Notes under the pieces: model-generated
Databases searched by the model: none
What the model saw: the letters and a program-made list of their open reading frames with translations, nothing else
What the model was told of the DNA's origin: nothing
Made by a program: the position numbers and the translations under genes
NCBI GenBank assembly: GCA_016187325.1
Contig: JACPJY010000060.1
Span: 1 to 24,364 of the forward strand
Direction: 5' to 3'
Length of the DNA stretch: 24,364 nucleotides
Source of the DNA: Rhodospirillales bacterium
GTDB taxonomy: Bacteria; Pseudomonadota; Alphaproteobacteria; Rhodospirillales; Casp-alpha2
In this document: piece after piece, positions 1 to 7,183 of the stretch
How the letters are laid out: each line of letters starts with the position of its first letter
Numbering within the stretch: position 1 is the stretch's first letter

Positions 1-79
1 CGACGAGCTTACCGCCGAGGACGAGGCGGCGGCCATGGACGTGGCCGGCGACGTGGTCGACGACAAGAAGGACGAATAA
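1..79 (+). CDS. rpoZ: RNA polymerase omega subunit, C-terminal end (partial)
   Basis: Only the last 25 codons are in the window, read from base 2 to a TAA at 77-79. The peptide is very acidic (DELTAEDEAAAMDV..., ending DDKKDE). Alphaproteobacterial omega subunits commonly end in an acidic, poorly conserved tail, and rpoZ usually lies directly upstream of spoT/relA, as here. The conserved core of omega, which binds the beta-prime subunit and helps RNA polymerase assemble, is outside the window. The call therefore rests on gene order and tail composition, not on a recognised domain. The stop is 110 bases before the proposed spoT start. Confidence 0.55.
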   Translation, partial: DELTAEDEAAAMDVAGDVVDDKKDE

Positions 80-189
80 CCCCGAAGGAAAGGCTGTTGA
101 ATGCGGCGGCGTAATCGGTTTATCGGGCATGGCCGCCGCTGTTGTCGTTCGACCGCCGCGCGCCGCCGCGACGCCGGGGAGGCGGTCCC

Positions 190-2346
190 ATGATCCGCCA
201 GTTCCAACTCGTCGAAAAGGTCAAATCCTACGATCCAAACGCCGACGAGGACGCGCTCAACCGCGCCTACGTGTTCGCCACCAAGGCACACGGATCGCAG
301 ACCCGGCTTTCCGGCGATCCTTACTTCTCGCATCCACTCGAGGTCGCCGGCATCCTCACCGAATACAAGGTCGACTTCTCGACCATCATCACCGCGCTCC
401 TGCACGACACCATCGAGGACACGGACACCTCGCTCGACCAGATCAAGGGCCACTTCGGCGGCGATGTGGCGCGCCTGGTCGACGGGGTGACCAAGCTTAC
501 GCGGATCGAGTTCCAGTCCGACCAGGCCAAGCAGGCCGAGAATTTCCGCAAGTTCGTCCTCGCCATGTCCGAGGACATCCGCGTGCTGCTGGTGAAGCTC
601 GCCGACCGACTCCACAACATGCGCACACTGCATTACATCGCCGATGCCGAGAAGCGGCGGCGCATCGCCATGGAGACCATGGACATCTATGCGCCGCTGG
701 CCGAGCGCATCGGCATGCAGGAGATGAAGACCGAGCTCGAGGACCTGGCGTTCGCGGAACTCAACCCGGAAGCGCGCAAATCCATCCTCAAGCGGCTCGA
801 GTTCCTGCGCGAGCGCGGCGGCGACCTGGTCACCCGCATCATCACCGAACTGACGAAGCTGCTTGCCGATCACGGCGTCAAGGCGGCCATCAGCGGCCGC
901 GAAAAGACGCCGTATTCGATCTGGAACAAGATGCAGCACAAGGAAGTCGCCTTCGAGCAACTCGCCGACATCATGGCGTTCCGCGTCGTCGTCGACACGG
1001 TCGAGGACTGCTATCGCGCGCTCGGCGTTGCGCACGGCGCCTATCCGGTGGTCCCCAACCGGTTCAAGGATTACATCTCGACGCCGAAGCCCAACGGCTA
1101 CCGCTCGCTGCACACCGGAGTGTTTGGGCCGGAACGCCAGCGCATCGAGTTGCAGATCCGCACCGCCGAGATGCACGACGTGGCCGAGCACGGCGTCGCC
1201 GCGCACTGGAACTACAAGCAAGGCTCCGGCAAGACCGCAGGCCCCCAGTACCGATGGCTGCGCGAGCTTCTGGAAATCCTGGAGCAGGCCTCGGGCCCGG
1301 AGGAGTTCCTCGAGCACACCAAGCTCGAGATGTTCAAGGACCAGGTTTTCTGCTTCACGCCGCGCGGCGACCTGATCAACCTGCCGCGGGGCGCGACGCC
1401 GGTGGATTTCGCGTACGCCGTGCATTCCGAGGTCGGCGACCGTTGCGTCGGCGCCAAGATCAACGGCCGCATGATGCCGCTCAGGAGCGAGCTCAGGAAC
1501 GGCGACCAGGTGGAAATCATCACCTCGAAGGCGCAGACCCCGTCGCCGACGTGGGAGCGGTTCGTGGTCACCGGCAAGGCGCGGGCCCGCATCCGGCGCT
1601 TCATCCGTCTCCAGGAACGCGATCAATACCTGAAGCTCGGCCGCGCCATGCTGCAACGCGCGTTCCGGGAAGAGGGCTACGAATATTCGGACAAGGCCAT
1701 CGACGGCGTGCTTGGCGTGTTCTCCCAGCCTTCGGTCGATGACCTTTGCGCGCGCGTCGGCGCCGGCCTCCTTAAGGCCCGCGACGTGGTCGAGGCGGTA
1801 TTCCCCGGCACCCGCAAGAAAACGAAGAAGGTCGACGACAAGGTGGTGCCGCTGGCGCGCGTGCGCGGCAAGCAGGCGGGCGAGGGCGACAAGGGCGCTG
1901 TCTCGATCAAGGGACTGATCCCCGGCATGGCCATGCATTTCGCCGGCTGCTGCCACCCGTTGCCGGGCGACCGGATCGTCGGCATCGTCACCACCGGCAA
2001 GGGCGTTACCATCCACACCATCGACTGCGACACGCTGGAGAACTTCGTCAACGACCCGGAACGCTGGCTCGACGTGTCGTGGGACGTGGACGGCAAGGCG
2101 CCGCAAGTGCACGTCGGCCGCATCCAGCTGACGGTGCAAAACGTGCCCGGAAGCCTCGGCGAGCTGTCGACAGTGATCGCCCGCAACGAAGGCAACATCT
2201 CGAACCTCAAGATTACCAACCGGACACCCGAGTTCTTCGACATGCTGATCGACATCGAGGTCCGCGACGTCAAGCACCTGACCAACGTGATCGCGGCTCT
2301 GCGCGCCAATCCGGCGATCAATGCAGTGGAGCGCGCCCGCGGCTGA
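190..2346 (+). CDS. spoT: Bifunctional (p)ppGpp synthetase/hydrolase (Rel/SpoT, RSH)
   Basis: This cytosolic enzyme makes and degrades the alarmone (p)ppGpp in the stringent response. The 718-residue protein has the full RSH layout. An HD hydrolase domain comes first, with H48, H72-D73 and the adjacent E76-D77 in HDTIEDT. The synthetase domain follows, with RFKDYI at 291-296 and NGYRSLHT at 302-309. Then come a TGS domain (about 385-446), the conserved-cysteine region (GCCHPLPGD, C587-C588) and a C-terminal ACT domain (about 645-715). The intact HD site and the RxKD loop indicate a bifunctional enzyme rather than a synthetase-only RelA. The ATG at 190 is preferred because GGGGAGG lies at 176-182. 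An in-frame TTG at 142 would add a low-complexity Arg/Pro leader. It follows rpoZ, the usual alphaproteobacterial context. Confidence 0.96.
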   Translation: MIRQFQLVEKVKSYDPNADEDALNRAYVFATKAHGSQTRLSGDPYFSHPLEVAGILTEYKVDFSTIITALLHDTIEDTDTSLDQIKGHFGGDVARLVDGVTKLTRIEFQSDQAKQAENFRKFVLAMSEDIRVLLVKLADRLHNMRTLHYIADAEKRRRIAMETMDIYAPLAERIGMQEMKTELEDLAFAELNPEARKSILKRLEFLRERGGDLVTRIITELTKLLADHGVKAAISGREKTPYSIWNKMQHKEVAFEQLADIMAFRVVVDTVEDCYRALGVAHGAYPVVPNRFKDYISTPKPNGYRSLHTGVFGPERQRIELQIRTAEMHDVAEHGVAAHWNYKQGSGKTAGPQYRWLRELLEILEQASGPEEFLEHTKLEMFKDQVFCFTPRGDLINLPRGATPVDFAYAVHSEVGDRCVGAKINGRMMPLRSELRNGDQVEIITSKAQTPSPTWERFVVTGKARARIRRFIRLQERDQYLKLGRAMLQRAFREEGYEYSDKAIDGVLGVFSQPSVDDLCARVGAGLLKARDVVEAVFPGTRKKTKKVDDKVVPLARVRGKQAGEGDKGAVSIKGLIPGMAMHFAGCCHPLPGDRIVGIVTTGKGVTIHTIDCDTLENFVNDPERWLDVSWDVDGKAPQVHVGRIQLTVQNVPGSLGELSTVIARNEGNISNLKITNRTPEFFDMLIDIEVRDVKHLTNVIAALRANPAINAVERARG

Positions 2347-2412
2347 CCGACCGGGCGCCGTCGCCGGCTCCCAAGTTCCCGAGCCCGTAACCCCCGCAAC
2401 GAGGCACCGACA

Positions 2413-2568
2413 ATGGCCCAACGCCGCAACAAGCCTTGGCACTCCCGACGCCCCCACAACCGCATGGTTGCCAGGGGCCGGCTGGAAACGCTAAAAGCTC
2501 CTGAATTCGGCGGAATTTTGGCTGCCGCGACGGCGGCGATTGAGGGCAGCAAGGAGCAGAGGTCATGA
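2413..2568 (+). CDS. Possible 51-residue small ORF, coupled to pdxJ
   Basis: An ATG at 2413 opens 51 codons whose TGA (2566-2568) overlaps the pdxJ ATG (2565-2567) as ATGA. GAGG at 2401-2404 lies 8 bases upstream and could serve as a ribosome site. The peptide (MAQRRNKPWHSRRPHNR..., ending AAIEGSKEQRS) is basic at the start and Ala-rich later, and I recognise no family. In high-GC DNA an open frame of this size is easily fortuitous. A candidate pdxJ promoter lies inside it, which would leave the small ORF off the main pdxJ transcript. It is recorded because of the overlap, not because of any similarity. Confidence 0.2.
   Translation: MAQRRNKPWHSRRPHNRMVARGRLETLKAPEFGGILAAATAAIEGSKEQRS
2468..2497 (+). 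promoter_or_regulatory. Candidate sigma-70-type promoter for pdxJ
   Basis: TTGCCA at 2468-2473 (5 of 6 to consensus) and TAAAAG at 2492-2497 (4 of 6) are separated by 18 bases. Initiation near 2504 would give a leader of about 60 bases. The region lies in the 218-base gap between spoT and pdxJ. This is a by-eye match and is weak. Confidence 0.25.
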
Positions 2569-3320
2569 AGCGCGTCCTGCGTCTCGGCGTCAACATTGAC
2601 CACGTGGCGACCATCCGCAACGCCCGCGGCGGCCGCCACCCGGATCCCATCCGCGCCGCCAAGCTCGCCGAAGACGCCGGCGCCGACGGCATCACCGCGC
2701 ACCTGCGTGAGGACCGGCGCCACATATCCGACGATGACATCGCCGCGCTGATGGCCAAGCTTGAGGTGCCATTGAACCTGGAAATGGCAGCCACCGACGA
2801 GATGCTCAAGATCGCCCTTCGCCACCGGCCGCACGCCGCCTGCATCGTGCCTGAAAAGCGCGAGGAAAGGACTACCGAAGGCGGGCTCGACGCGGCCGGC
2901 GGCCGCCGTCACCTGAAGCCCTACGTCGAGGCTCTCAAGAAAGCCGGCATCCGGGTGTCGCTGTTCATCGAGCCGGACGCGGCGCAACTCGAGGCGGCGG
3001 TCCGGCTCGGCGCGCCGGTGGTCGAGCTGCACACGGGGGCATATTGCGAAGCCAGGGGCCGCAACCGGGAGACGCAGTACCGGCGCCTGCTCGACGCCGC
3101 GGGCGTCGCCGAGACGCTCGGCCTCGAATGCCACGCCGGCCACGGGTTGACTTACACGACCGTCGGGCCGGTCGCCGCCATTCCGACAATCGTCGAGCTC
3201 AACATCGGCCACTTCCTGATCGGCGAGGCGATCTTCGGCGGCCTGGAAAGCGCCATCAAGCGCATGCGGGCGCTTATGGACAAGGCCCGCTCCGAGGCCG
3301 GCGGCGAACGCTCGGCGTGA
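2565..3320 (+). CDS. pdxJ: Pyridoxine 5'-phosphate synthase
   Basis: PdxJ condenses 1-deoxyxylulose 5-phosphate with 3-amino-2-oxopropyl phosphate, the ring-closing step of DXP-dependent vitamin B6 synthesis in the cytosol. The 251-residue protein has the normal family length. Recognisable elements are LGVNIDHVATIRNARG near the N-terminus, AHLREDRRHI at 45-54, CIVPEKREERTTEGGLD at 93-109 and ELNIGHFLIGEAIF at 211-224. H46, E73 and H193 occupy the positions expected for the catalytic residues. AAGGAG at 2551-2556, 8 bases before the ATG, supports the start. acpS follows after 64 bases, the usual pdxJ-acpS pairing. No anomaly is visible. Confidence 0.97.
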   Translation: MKRVLRLGVNIDHVATIRNARGGRHPDPIRAAKLAEDAGADGITAHLREDRRHISDDDIAALMAKLEVPLNLEMAATDEMLKIALRHRPHAACIVPEKREERTTEGGLDAAGGRRHLKPYVEALKKAGIRVSLFIEPDAAQLEAAVRLGAPVVELHTGAYCEARGRNRETQYRRLLDAAGVAETLGLECHAGHGLTYTTVGPVAAIPTIVELNIGHFLIGEAIFGGLESAIKRMRALMDKARSEAGGERSA

Positions 3321-3384
3321 GACGGCAGTAAGCACCGGACTACGACAACGGGCAGGGGAAATGGGCAGGGGAGCGGTAGCGGCG

Positions 3385-3795
3385 ATGATCATCGGCATCG
3401 GCACCGACCTGTGCGACATCCGCAGGATCGAGAAGACGCTGGCCCGCTTTGGCCGGCGTTTCGTCGAGCGCCTGTACGTCGAAAGCGAGCAGGCCAAAGC
3501 CGAACAGCGGCGGAGCCCGGCGGCATCCTACGCGCAAAGCTTCGCCGCCAAGGAGGCATGCGCCAAGGCGCTCGGCACCGGCTTCCGCAAGGGCGTGTTC
3601 TGGCGCGACATGGTGGTCGCCAACCGTCCCGGCGGGCAGCCGTACATGGTGCTCTCCGGCGGCGCCAAGCGCCGCCTCGAAATGCTGACGCCGCCGGGCA
3701 TGGAGGCCCGCGTCGACGTGTCACAGACCGACGAATACCCGATGGCCCACGCCATGGTGGTGATCTCGGCGGTGCCCAGGAGCGATGCGCCTTGA
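3385..3795 (+). CDS. acpS: Holo-[acyl-carrier-protein] synthase
   Basis: AcpS transfers 4'-phosphopantetheine from coenzyme A to apo-ACP, activating it for fatty-acid synthesis. The 136-residue protein begins MIIGIGTDLCDIRRIE, the family signature with metal-binding D8. It continues with SFAAKEACAKALGTG, where E57 is the second Mg ligand. The C-terminus ends in a beta-rich HAMVVISAV segment. An in-frame ATG at 3361 would add eight residues before the conserved start. The ATG at 3385 is preferred on family grounds. The sequence GGGCAGGGGA occurs twice just upstream (3350-3359 and 3363-3372), and the second copy is a usable though slightly distant ribosome site. The gene sits between pdxJ and lepB. 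Confidence 0.95.
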   Translation: MIIGIGTDLCDIRRIEKTLARFGRRFVERLYVESEQAKAEQRRSPAASYAQSFAAKEACAKALGTGFRKGVFWRDMVVANRPGGQPYMVLSGGAKRRLEMLTPPGMEARVDVSQTDEYPMAHAMVVISAVPRSDAP

Positions 3796-3832
3796 CAGTC
3801 GGCGGCGAGGCTGGCTTGATCGCCCGGCGATT

Positions 3833-3862
3833 TTGCCGCCCATCCCGGGTAATTTGTTTAAA
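3833..3862 (+). promoter_or_regulatory. Candidate promoter for the lepB-rnc-era operon
   Basis: TTGCCG at 3833-3838 and TTTAAA at 3857-3862 are 18 bases apart, in a locally AT-rich stretch that stands out from the GC-rich surroundings. Initiation near 3869 would leave a short leader before the ATG at 3887, which fits that start. A perfect TTGACA also occurs at 3792-3797 overlapping the acpS stop, but no good -10 box follows it. Confidence 0.3.
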
Positions 3863-3886
3863 ATCAATTCGTTAAGTGGCCAATTA

Positions 3887-4621
3887 ATGGACCAAAGGAA
3901 GCCGAGCGGGTTTCGTGAGACGGCGACCACCGTCATCTACGCGATCCTGATCGCGCTGGCGGTGCGCACCATCGCCTACGAGCCCTTCAATATCCCGTCC
4001 GGCTCGATGATTCCGACGCTGCTGGTCGGCGACTACCTGTTCGTCTCCAAGTTCTCCTACGGCTATAGCCGCTATTCGCTGCCGTTCAGCCTGCCGTTGA
4101 TCCCGGAACGGATCCTGTTCACGCCGCCCGAGCGCGGCGACGTCATGGTTTTCAAGCTGCCGACCGACAACAAGACCGACTACATCAAGCGCATCGTCGG
4201 CCTGCCGGGCGACACGGTGCAACTCAAGGACAGCGTCCTCAACATCAACGGCAAGCCGGTGCAGCGCGCGCGGGTGGACGATTTCGTCAACCAGGACTCG
4301 CTCGGCAACTTCGTGCGCGTGCCGCGCTATCTGGAGACGCTCCCCAACGGCCGCAAGCACTACATCCTCGAGGTCACCGAAAACAGCGTCTTCGACAACA
4401 CGCCGGTCTATAAGGTGCCGGAAGGCCACTACTTCGCGATGGGCGACAACCGCGACCGGTCGCGCGACAGCCGCTTCCTCAACGAGGTCGGGTACATCCC
4501 GGCCGAGAACCTGATCGGGCGCGCCGAGTTCCTGTTCTTCTCCGTCAACGGCTCGGTGTGGGAAATCTGGAAGTGGCCAAAATCGTTGCGCTTCGACCGC
4601 CTGTTTCAGGGCATCGAATGA
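3887..4621 (+). CDS. lepB: Signal peptidase I
   Basis: This inner-membrane serine protease removes signal peptides from Sec- and Tat-exported proteins at the periplasmic face. The 244-residue protein has one N-terminal membrane anchor (about 14-30). Catalytic Ser40 lies in PSGSMIPTLLVGDY (37-50) and catalytic Lys101 in YIKRIVGLPGD (99-109). The box GHYFAMGDNRDRSRDSR is near the C-terminus. The Ser-Lys dyad is complete. The start at 3887 gives a short cytoplasmic tail before the anchor. A longer reading from 3785 would overlap acpS and add a non-conserved leader. Only a weak ribosome site (AAGTGG) precedes the chosen ATG. The stop overlaps the rnc start as ATGA, so the two are probably translationally coupled. 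Confidence 0.95.
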   Translation: MDQRKPSGFRETATTVIYAILIALAVRTIAYEPFNIPSGSMIPTLLVGDYLFVSKFSYGYSRYSLPFSLPLIPERILFTPPERGDVMVFKLPTDNKTDYIKRIVGLPGDTVQLKDSVLNINGKPVQRARVDDFVNQDSLGNFVRVPRYLETLPNGRKHYILEVTENSVFDNTPVYKVPEGHYFAMGDNRDRSRDSRFLNEVGYIPAENLIGRAEFLFFSVNGSVWEIWKWPKSLRFDRLFQGIE

Positions 4622-5334
4622 CGCGACGCAAGGCCAGCCGCAGCGACGATAAGCCGGCGGCCGACCTTGCCGGCCTCGAAGCCGCCCTTGGCTATAGCTT
4701 CCGCAAGCCGGCGCTGCTTGCCCAGGCGTTGACACATTCCAGCGCAGCCGCCAGCCGCGACCAATCGAACGAGCGGCTAGAGTTCCTGGGCGACCGGGTA
4801 CTCGGGCTGACGGTCGCGGAGTTGCTGCTGGAAACTTTCCCGGATGAGGACGAGGGCCAAATCAGCTACCGATTTTCGGCGCTGGTGATGAGCCCGACGC
4901 TGGCCCGCGTCGCCGCCGCGGTCGGCCTGCCGCCGCACGTGCGGCTGTCGGAAAGCGAGCAGGCCGCCGGTGGCCGCGACAATCCGACGCTGCTCGCCAA
5001 CTGCTGCGAGGCGGTGATCGCCGCCATCTACCTCGACGGCGGCCTGGAGGCGGCGCAGGCATTCGTGCACCGACACTGGCGGGGGCTGATGGACGAGGCG
5101 GCGGAGCCGCCGAAGGACGCCAAGACCATGCTGCAGGAGTGGGCGCAGGCCCAAGGCCTGCCGCTGCCGCGTTACCGCATTGCCGGCCAGAAGGGCCCCG
5201 GCCACGCGCCGGTGTTCCTGGTCGAGGTGGCGGTCCAGGACCGGCCGCCGGCGCAGGCCGAGGGCCCGAGCAAGCGCGCCGCCGAACAGGCGGCGGCGGC
5301 GCTGATGCTGCTGCGGCTCGGGGCGGAGACGTGA
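4618..5334 (+). CDS. rnc: Ribonuclease III
   Basis: RNase III cleaves double-stranded RNA in rRNA precursors and some mRNAs. The 238-residue protein has the endonuclease domain with signature NERLEFLGDRVLGL (51-64), supplying E52, E55 and D59. A double-stranded-RNA-binding domain runs from about 167 to the end. The second catalytic box reads LLANCCEAVIAAIYLDGG. It has the conserved Glu (E131), but Asn128 stands where the family normally has a metal-binding Asp (D114 in the E. coli enzyme). That may lower activity or be a lineage variant. The ATG at 4618 overlaps the lepB stop, and the TGA overlaps the era GTG. The lepB-rnc-era order is standard for the class. Confidence 0.95.
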   Translation: MTRRKASRSDDKPAADLAGLEAALGYSFRKPALLAQALTHSSAAASRDQSNERLEFLGDRVLGLTVAELLLETFPDEDEGQISYRFSALVMSPTLARVAAAVGLPPHVRLSESEQAAGGRDNPTLLANCCEAVIAAIYLDGGLEAAQAFVHRHWRGLMDEAAEPPKDAKTMLQEWAQAQGLPLPRYRIAGQKGPGHAPVFLVEVAVQDRPPAQAEGPSKRAAEQAAAALMLLRLGAET

Positions 5335-6236
5335 CGGCGGCGACCGATACTCGGGCCGGCTTCGTCGCCGTCGTCGGCGCCCCCAACGTCGGCAAGTCGA
5401 CGCTGGTCAACAGGTTCGTCGGCGCCAAGGTGTCGATCGTGTCGCCGAAGGTGCAAACCACGCGCACTCGGGTGCTCGGTATCTGCATGGCCGGCGCGAC
5501 GCAGCTGATCTTCGTCGATACGCCGGGAATCTTCGCGCCGCGCCGCCGGCTCGACCGGGCGATGGTCGCCGCCGCGTGGAGTGGCGCCGCCGACGCCGAC
5601 GCGGTGCTGGTGGTGGTCGATGCCGAAGCCGGGCTGGACGGCGACACCCGCACCATCGTCGAGCGCCTGAAAGCCGCGGGCCGCAAGGCGGTGCTGGCAA
5701 TCAACAAGGTCGATGCGGTGAAGAAGCCGAGGCTGCTCAAGCTCGCCGCCGAGTTCGACCGCGTCGGCATATTTACCGATACGTTCATGATCTCGGCCTT
5801 GACCGGCGATGGGGTCGAGGACCTGAAGCGGTTTCTGGCCGGCCGCTTGCCGCAGGGCCCGTGGCTCTTCCCCGAGGACCAGATTTGCGACATGCCGAAC
5901 CGGCTGACCGCGGCCGAGATTACCCGCGAGCAGATTTACCTGCAGCTGCGCCAGGAGCTGCCGTACGCGGCCGCGGTCGAGACCACGGACTGGCTGGAAA
6001 AGGACGACGGTAGTGTACGCGTCGAACAGGCGATCTACGTCGAGAAGGAGAGCCAGAAGGCGATCATGGTCGGCAAGCAGGGCAACCGCATCAAGGAGTT
6101 GGGCGAGGCGGCGCGCAAGGAGCTGGAGGCGATCTTGGGGCGTCGGGTGCATCTGTTCCTGCTGGTCAAGGTGAAGCCCAAGTGGGGCGATGACCCGGCG
6201 TGCTACCGCGACCTCGGGCTCGATTACGACGCCTGA
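5331..6236 (+). CDS. era: GTPase Era
   Basis: Era is an essential GTPase that binds 16S rRNA and helps mature the 30S ribosomal subunit. The 301-residue protein has the normal length. Visible motifs are the G1 loop GAPNVGKS (16-23), the switch region with VQTTRTR, DTPG (63-66), NKVD (125-128) and SAL of G5. A C-terminal KH RNA-binding domain contains KAIMVGKQGNRIKELG. The GTG start at 5331 overlaps the rnc TGA as GTGA and begins directly before the conserved AGFVAVVGAPN segment, so it is preferred to longer readings. In related genomes recO usually comes next. Here it is about 7.9 kb away. Confidence 0.96.
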   Translation: MTAATDTRAGFVAVVGAPNVGKSTLVNRFVGAKVSIVSPKVQTTRTRVLGICMAGATQLIFVDTPGIFAPRRRLDRAMVAAAWSGAADADAVLVVVDAEAGLDGDTRTIVERLKAAGRKAVLAINKVDAVKKPRLLKLAAEFDRVGIFTDTFMISALTGDGVEDLKRFLAGRLPQGPWLFPEDQICDMPNRLTAAEITREQIYLQLRQELPYAAAVETTDWLEKDDGSVRVEQAIYVEKESQKAIMVGKQGNRIKELGEAARKELEAILGRRVHLFLLVKVKPKWGDDPACYRDLGLDYDA

Positions 6237-6257
6237 GACGCGGCTTCAGAAATGGCG

Positions 6258-6263
6258 TATAAT
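6258..6263 (+). promoter_or_regulatory. Perfect TATAAT box close to an ATG (possible leaderless start)
   Basis: TATAAT at 6258-6263 ends 8 bases before the ATG at 6272. Transcription would begin at about 6270-6272, so the message would have almost no leader. No Shine-Dalgarno sequence precedes the ATG, which agrees. No convincing -35 hexamer lies at 16-18 bases. Confidence 0.4.
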
Positions 6264-6271
6264 TTCTTGAA

Positions 6272-6709
6272 ATGACTAATTTAAAGACGATCGTCATCTG
6301 CGTGTTGGTGGGCGCGCTGGTGGCCCAGGCCCCGCCCGCGGCGGCCGACGCCGCACGGGTCGTCATCGACCAGCGCACCGGCGCCGTGGTGATGACCGGC
6401 GAGGTGCGCGTCGGCCGGGTGGCGGTAACGGCGGGAGGTCTTACGGTGCGCACCACCGAGGCGCCCGTCGTGTCGCAGCCGGGTCCGTTCGCGCGCTCGG
6501 GCAAGACAGTGGTTGTGCCGCGCACCCGGGTGCAGGTGGACGAAGGCCGCGGCAAGGTGGGGCGGCTGGTGGTGATCGAGGAGAACGCCAGCCTCGACGA
6601 GCTGGTGGCGCGCCTCAACCGGCTTCGGCTCAGCCCCGGCGAGCTGATCCAGGTGTTGCAGGCGATCAAGGCCGCCGGCGCGCTGCAGGCCGAGATCGTG
6701 GTGAAATAG
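6272..6709 (+). CDS. Orphan FlgI (flagellar P-ring) C-terminal domain protein with signal peptide
   Basis: The 145-residue product starts with a plausible Sec signal peptide (basic MTNLK, hydrophobic core, AAADA near 23-27). The mature part matches the C-terminal third of the P-ring protein FlgI. Visible FlgI features are ARVVIDQRTGAVVMTGEVRV (28-47), VSQPGPFARSGKTVVVPRT (67-85) and SLDELVARLNRLRLSPGELI (107-126) followed by QAIKAAGALQAEIV. Full FlgI is about 370 residues, so the N-terminal two thirds are absent. No other flagellar gene is in the window. It may be a truncated duplicate that gained a new start and signal, or a stand-alone periplasmic domain with another job. The intact frame and conserved end argue against simple decay. 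It converges on the next gene with a 13-base gap. Confidence 0.8.
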   Translation: MTNLKTIVICVLVGALVAQAPPAAADAARVVIDQRTGAVVMTGEVRVGRVAVTAGGLTVRTTEAPVVSQPGPFARSGKTVVVPRTRVQVDEGRGKVGRLVVIEENASLDELVARLNRLRLSPGELIQVLQAIKAAGALQAEIVVK

Positions 6710-6722
6710 CGAGCGTTTGGCG

Positions 6723-7085
6723 TTAGCGGACCTTGCGGCGGTCGTAGGTCGACCGCTGCATTTTTTCGCGCTCTGCCTTCGGTCGCTCGACTGGCTCGCG
6801 GGCCTGCTGTTTCTCGCGCTCGGCCTTGTTGCCGGTGATGGTGTCGCGCTTCTCCTGGCGCTGCTCGCGGCGGGTCTTCGGTTCCTCTTCCTCGACCTTG
6901 ACTTCGTCGGTGACCTTTTTTTCCTGCTCGACCGAGATTTCGCCGGGCTTTTCGCCACCCGCCGCCGCGGCCGGCGGCGCCTCCGTGGTCTGGGCCAGAG
7001 CCGGACCGCGGAGCAGCACGCCGGCGGCGGCCGAAGCGGCCAGCAACCACACTGCCCGGCGGCGGGAGACGATGAGGGCGTTCAT
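6723..7085 (-). CDS. Small exported, charge-rich hypothetical protein
   Basis: I do not recognise this 120-residue protein. It opens with a twin-arginine-like signal (SRRRAVWLLAASAAAG, then a cleavage-like site ALAQ near residue 32). A short Ala/Pro linker follows, then a highly charged segment rich in Glu, Lys and Arg (for example VEEEEPKTRREQRQEKRD) and a basic end. The mature part has no predicted membrane segment or cysteine and is probably disordered or coiled. AGGGGCG upstream supports the ATG at 7085. It and the next - strand gene encode the same kind of product: signal peptide plus low-complexity charged tail. A periplasmic metal- or polyanion-binding role is conceivable but unsupported. 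Confidence 0.55.
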   Translation of the reverse strand: MNALIVSRRRAVWLLAASAAAGVLLRGPALAQTTEAPPAAAAGGEKPGEISVEQEKKVTDEVKVEEEEPKTRREQRQEKRDTITGNKAEREKQQAREPVERPKAEREKMQRSTYDRRKVR

Positions 7086-7183
7086 CTGTTGCGCCCCTGG
7101 CGGCCGCCGGTCCGGCCGCTAACTCTTGTTCTTGCCTTTGTCATCGTCCTTGTTTTCTATGGCTTTTGCCCGCGTCCTTATCA

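Noticed and set aside
129..1742. 537-codon + frame overlapping spoT
   Set aside because: It lies in a different frame of an unmistakable RSH gene. The product is Arg/His/Pro-rich shadow sequence.
1677..3497. Very long antisense reading frame (606 codons) opposite spoT-pdxJ-acpS
   Set aside because: It is the mirror of three well-recognised genes. Its composition is codon-shadow Arg/Ala/Pro-rich, with no family match and no ribosome site.
3785..3886. Upstream extension of LepB from the ATG at 3785
   Set aside because: It overlaps the acpS end, lacks family similarity, and would put 34 extra residues before the membrane anchor.
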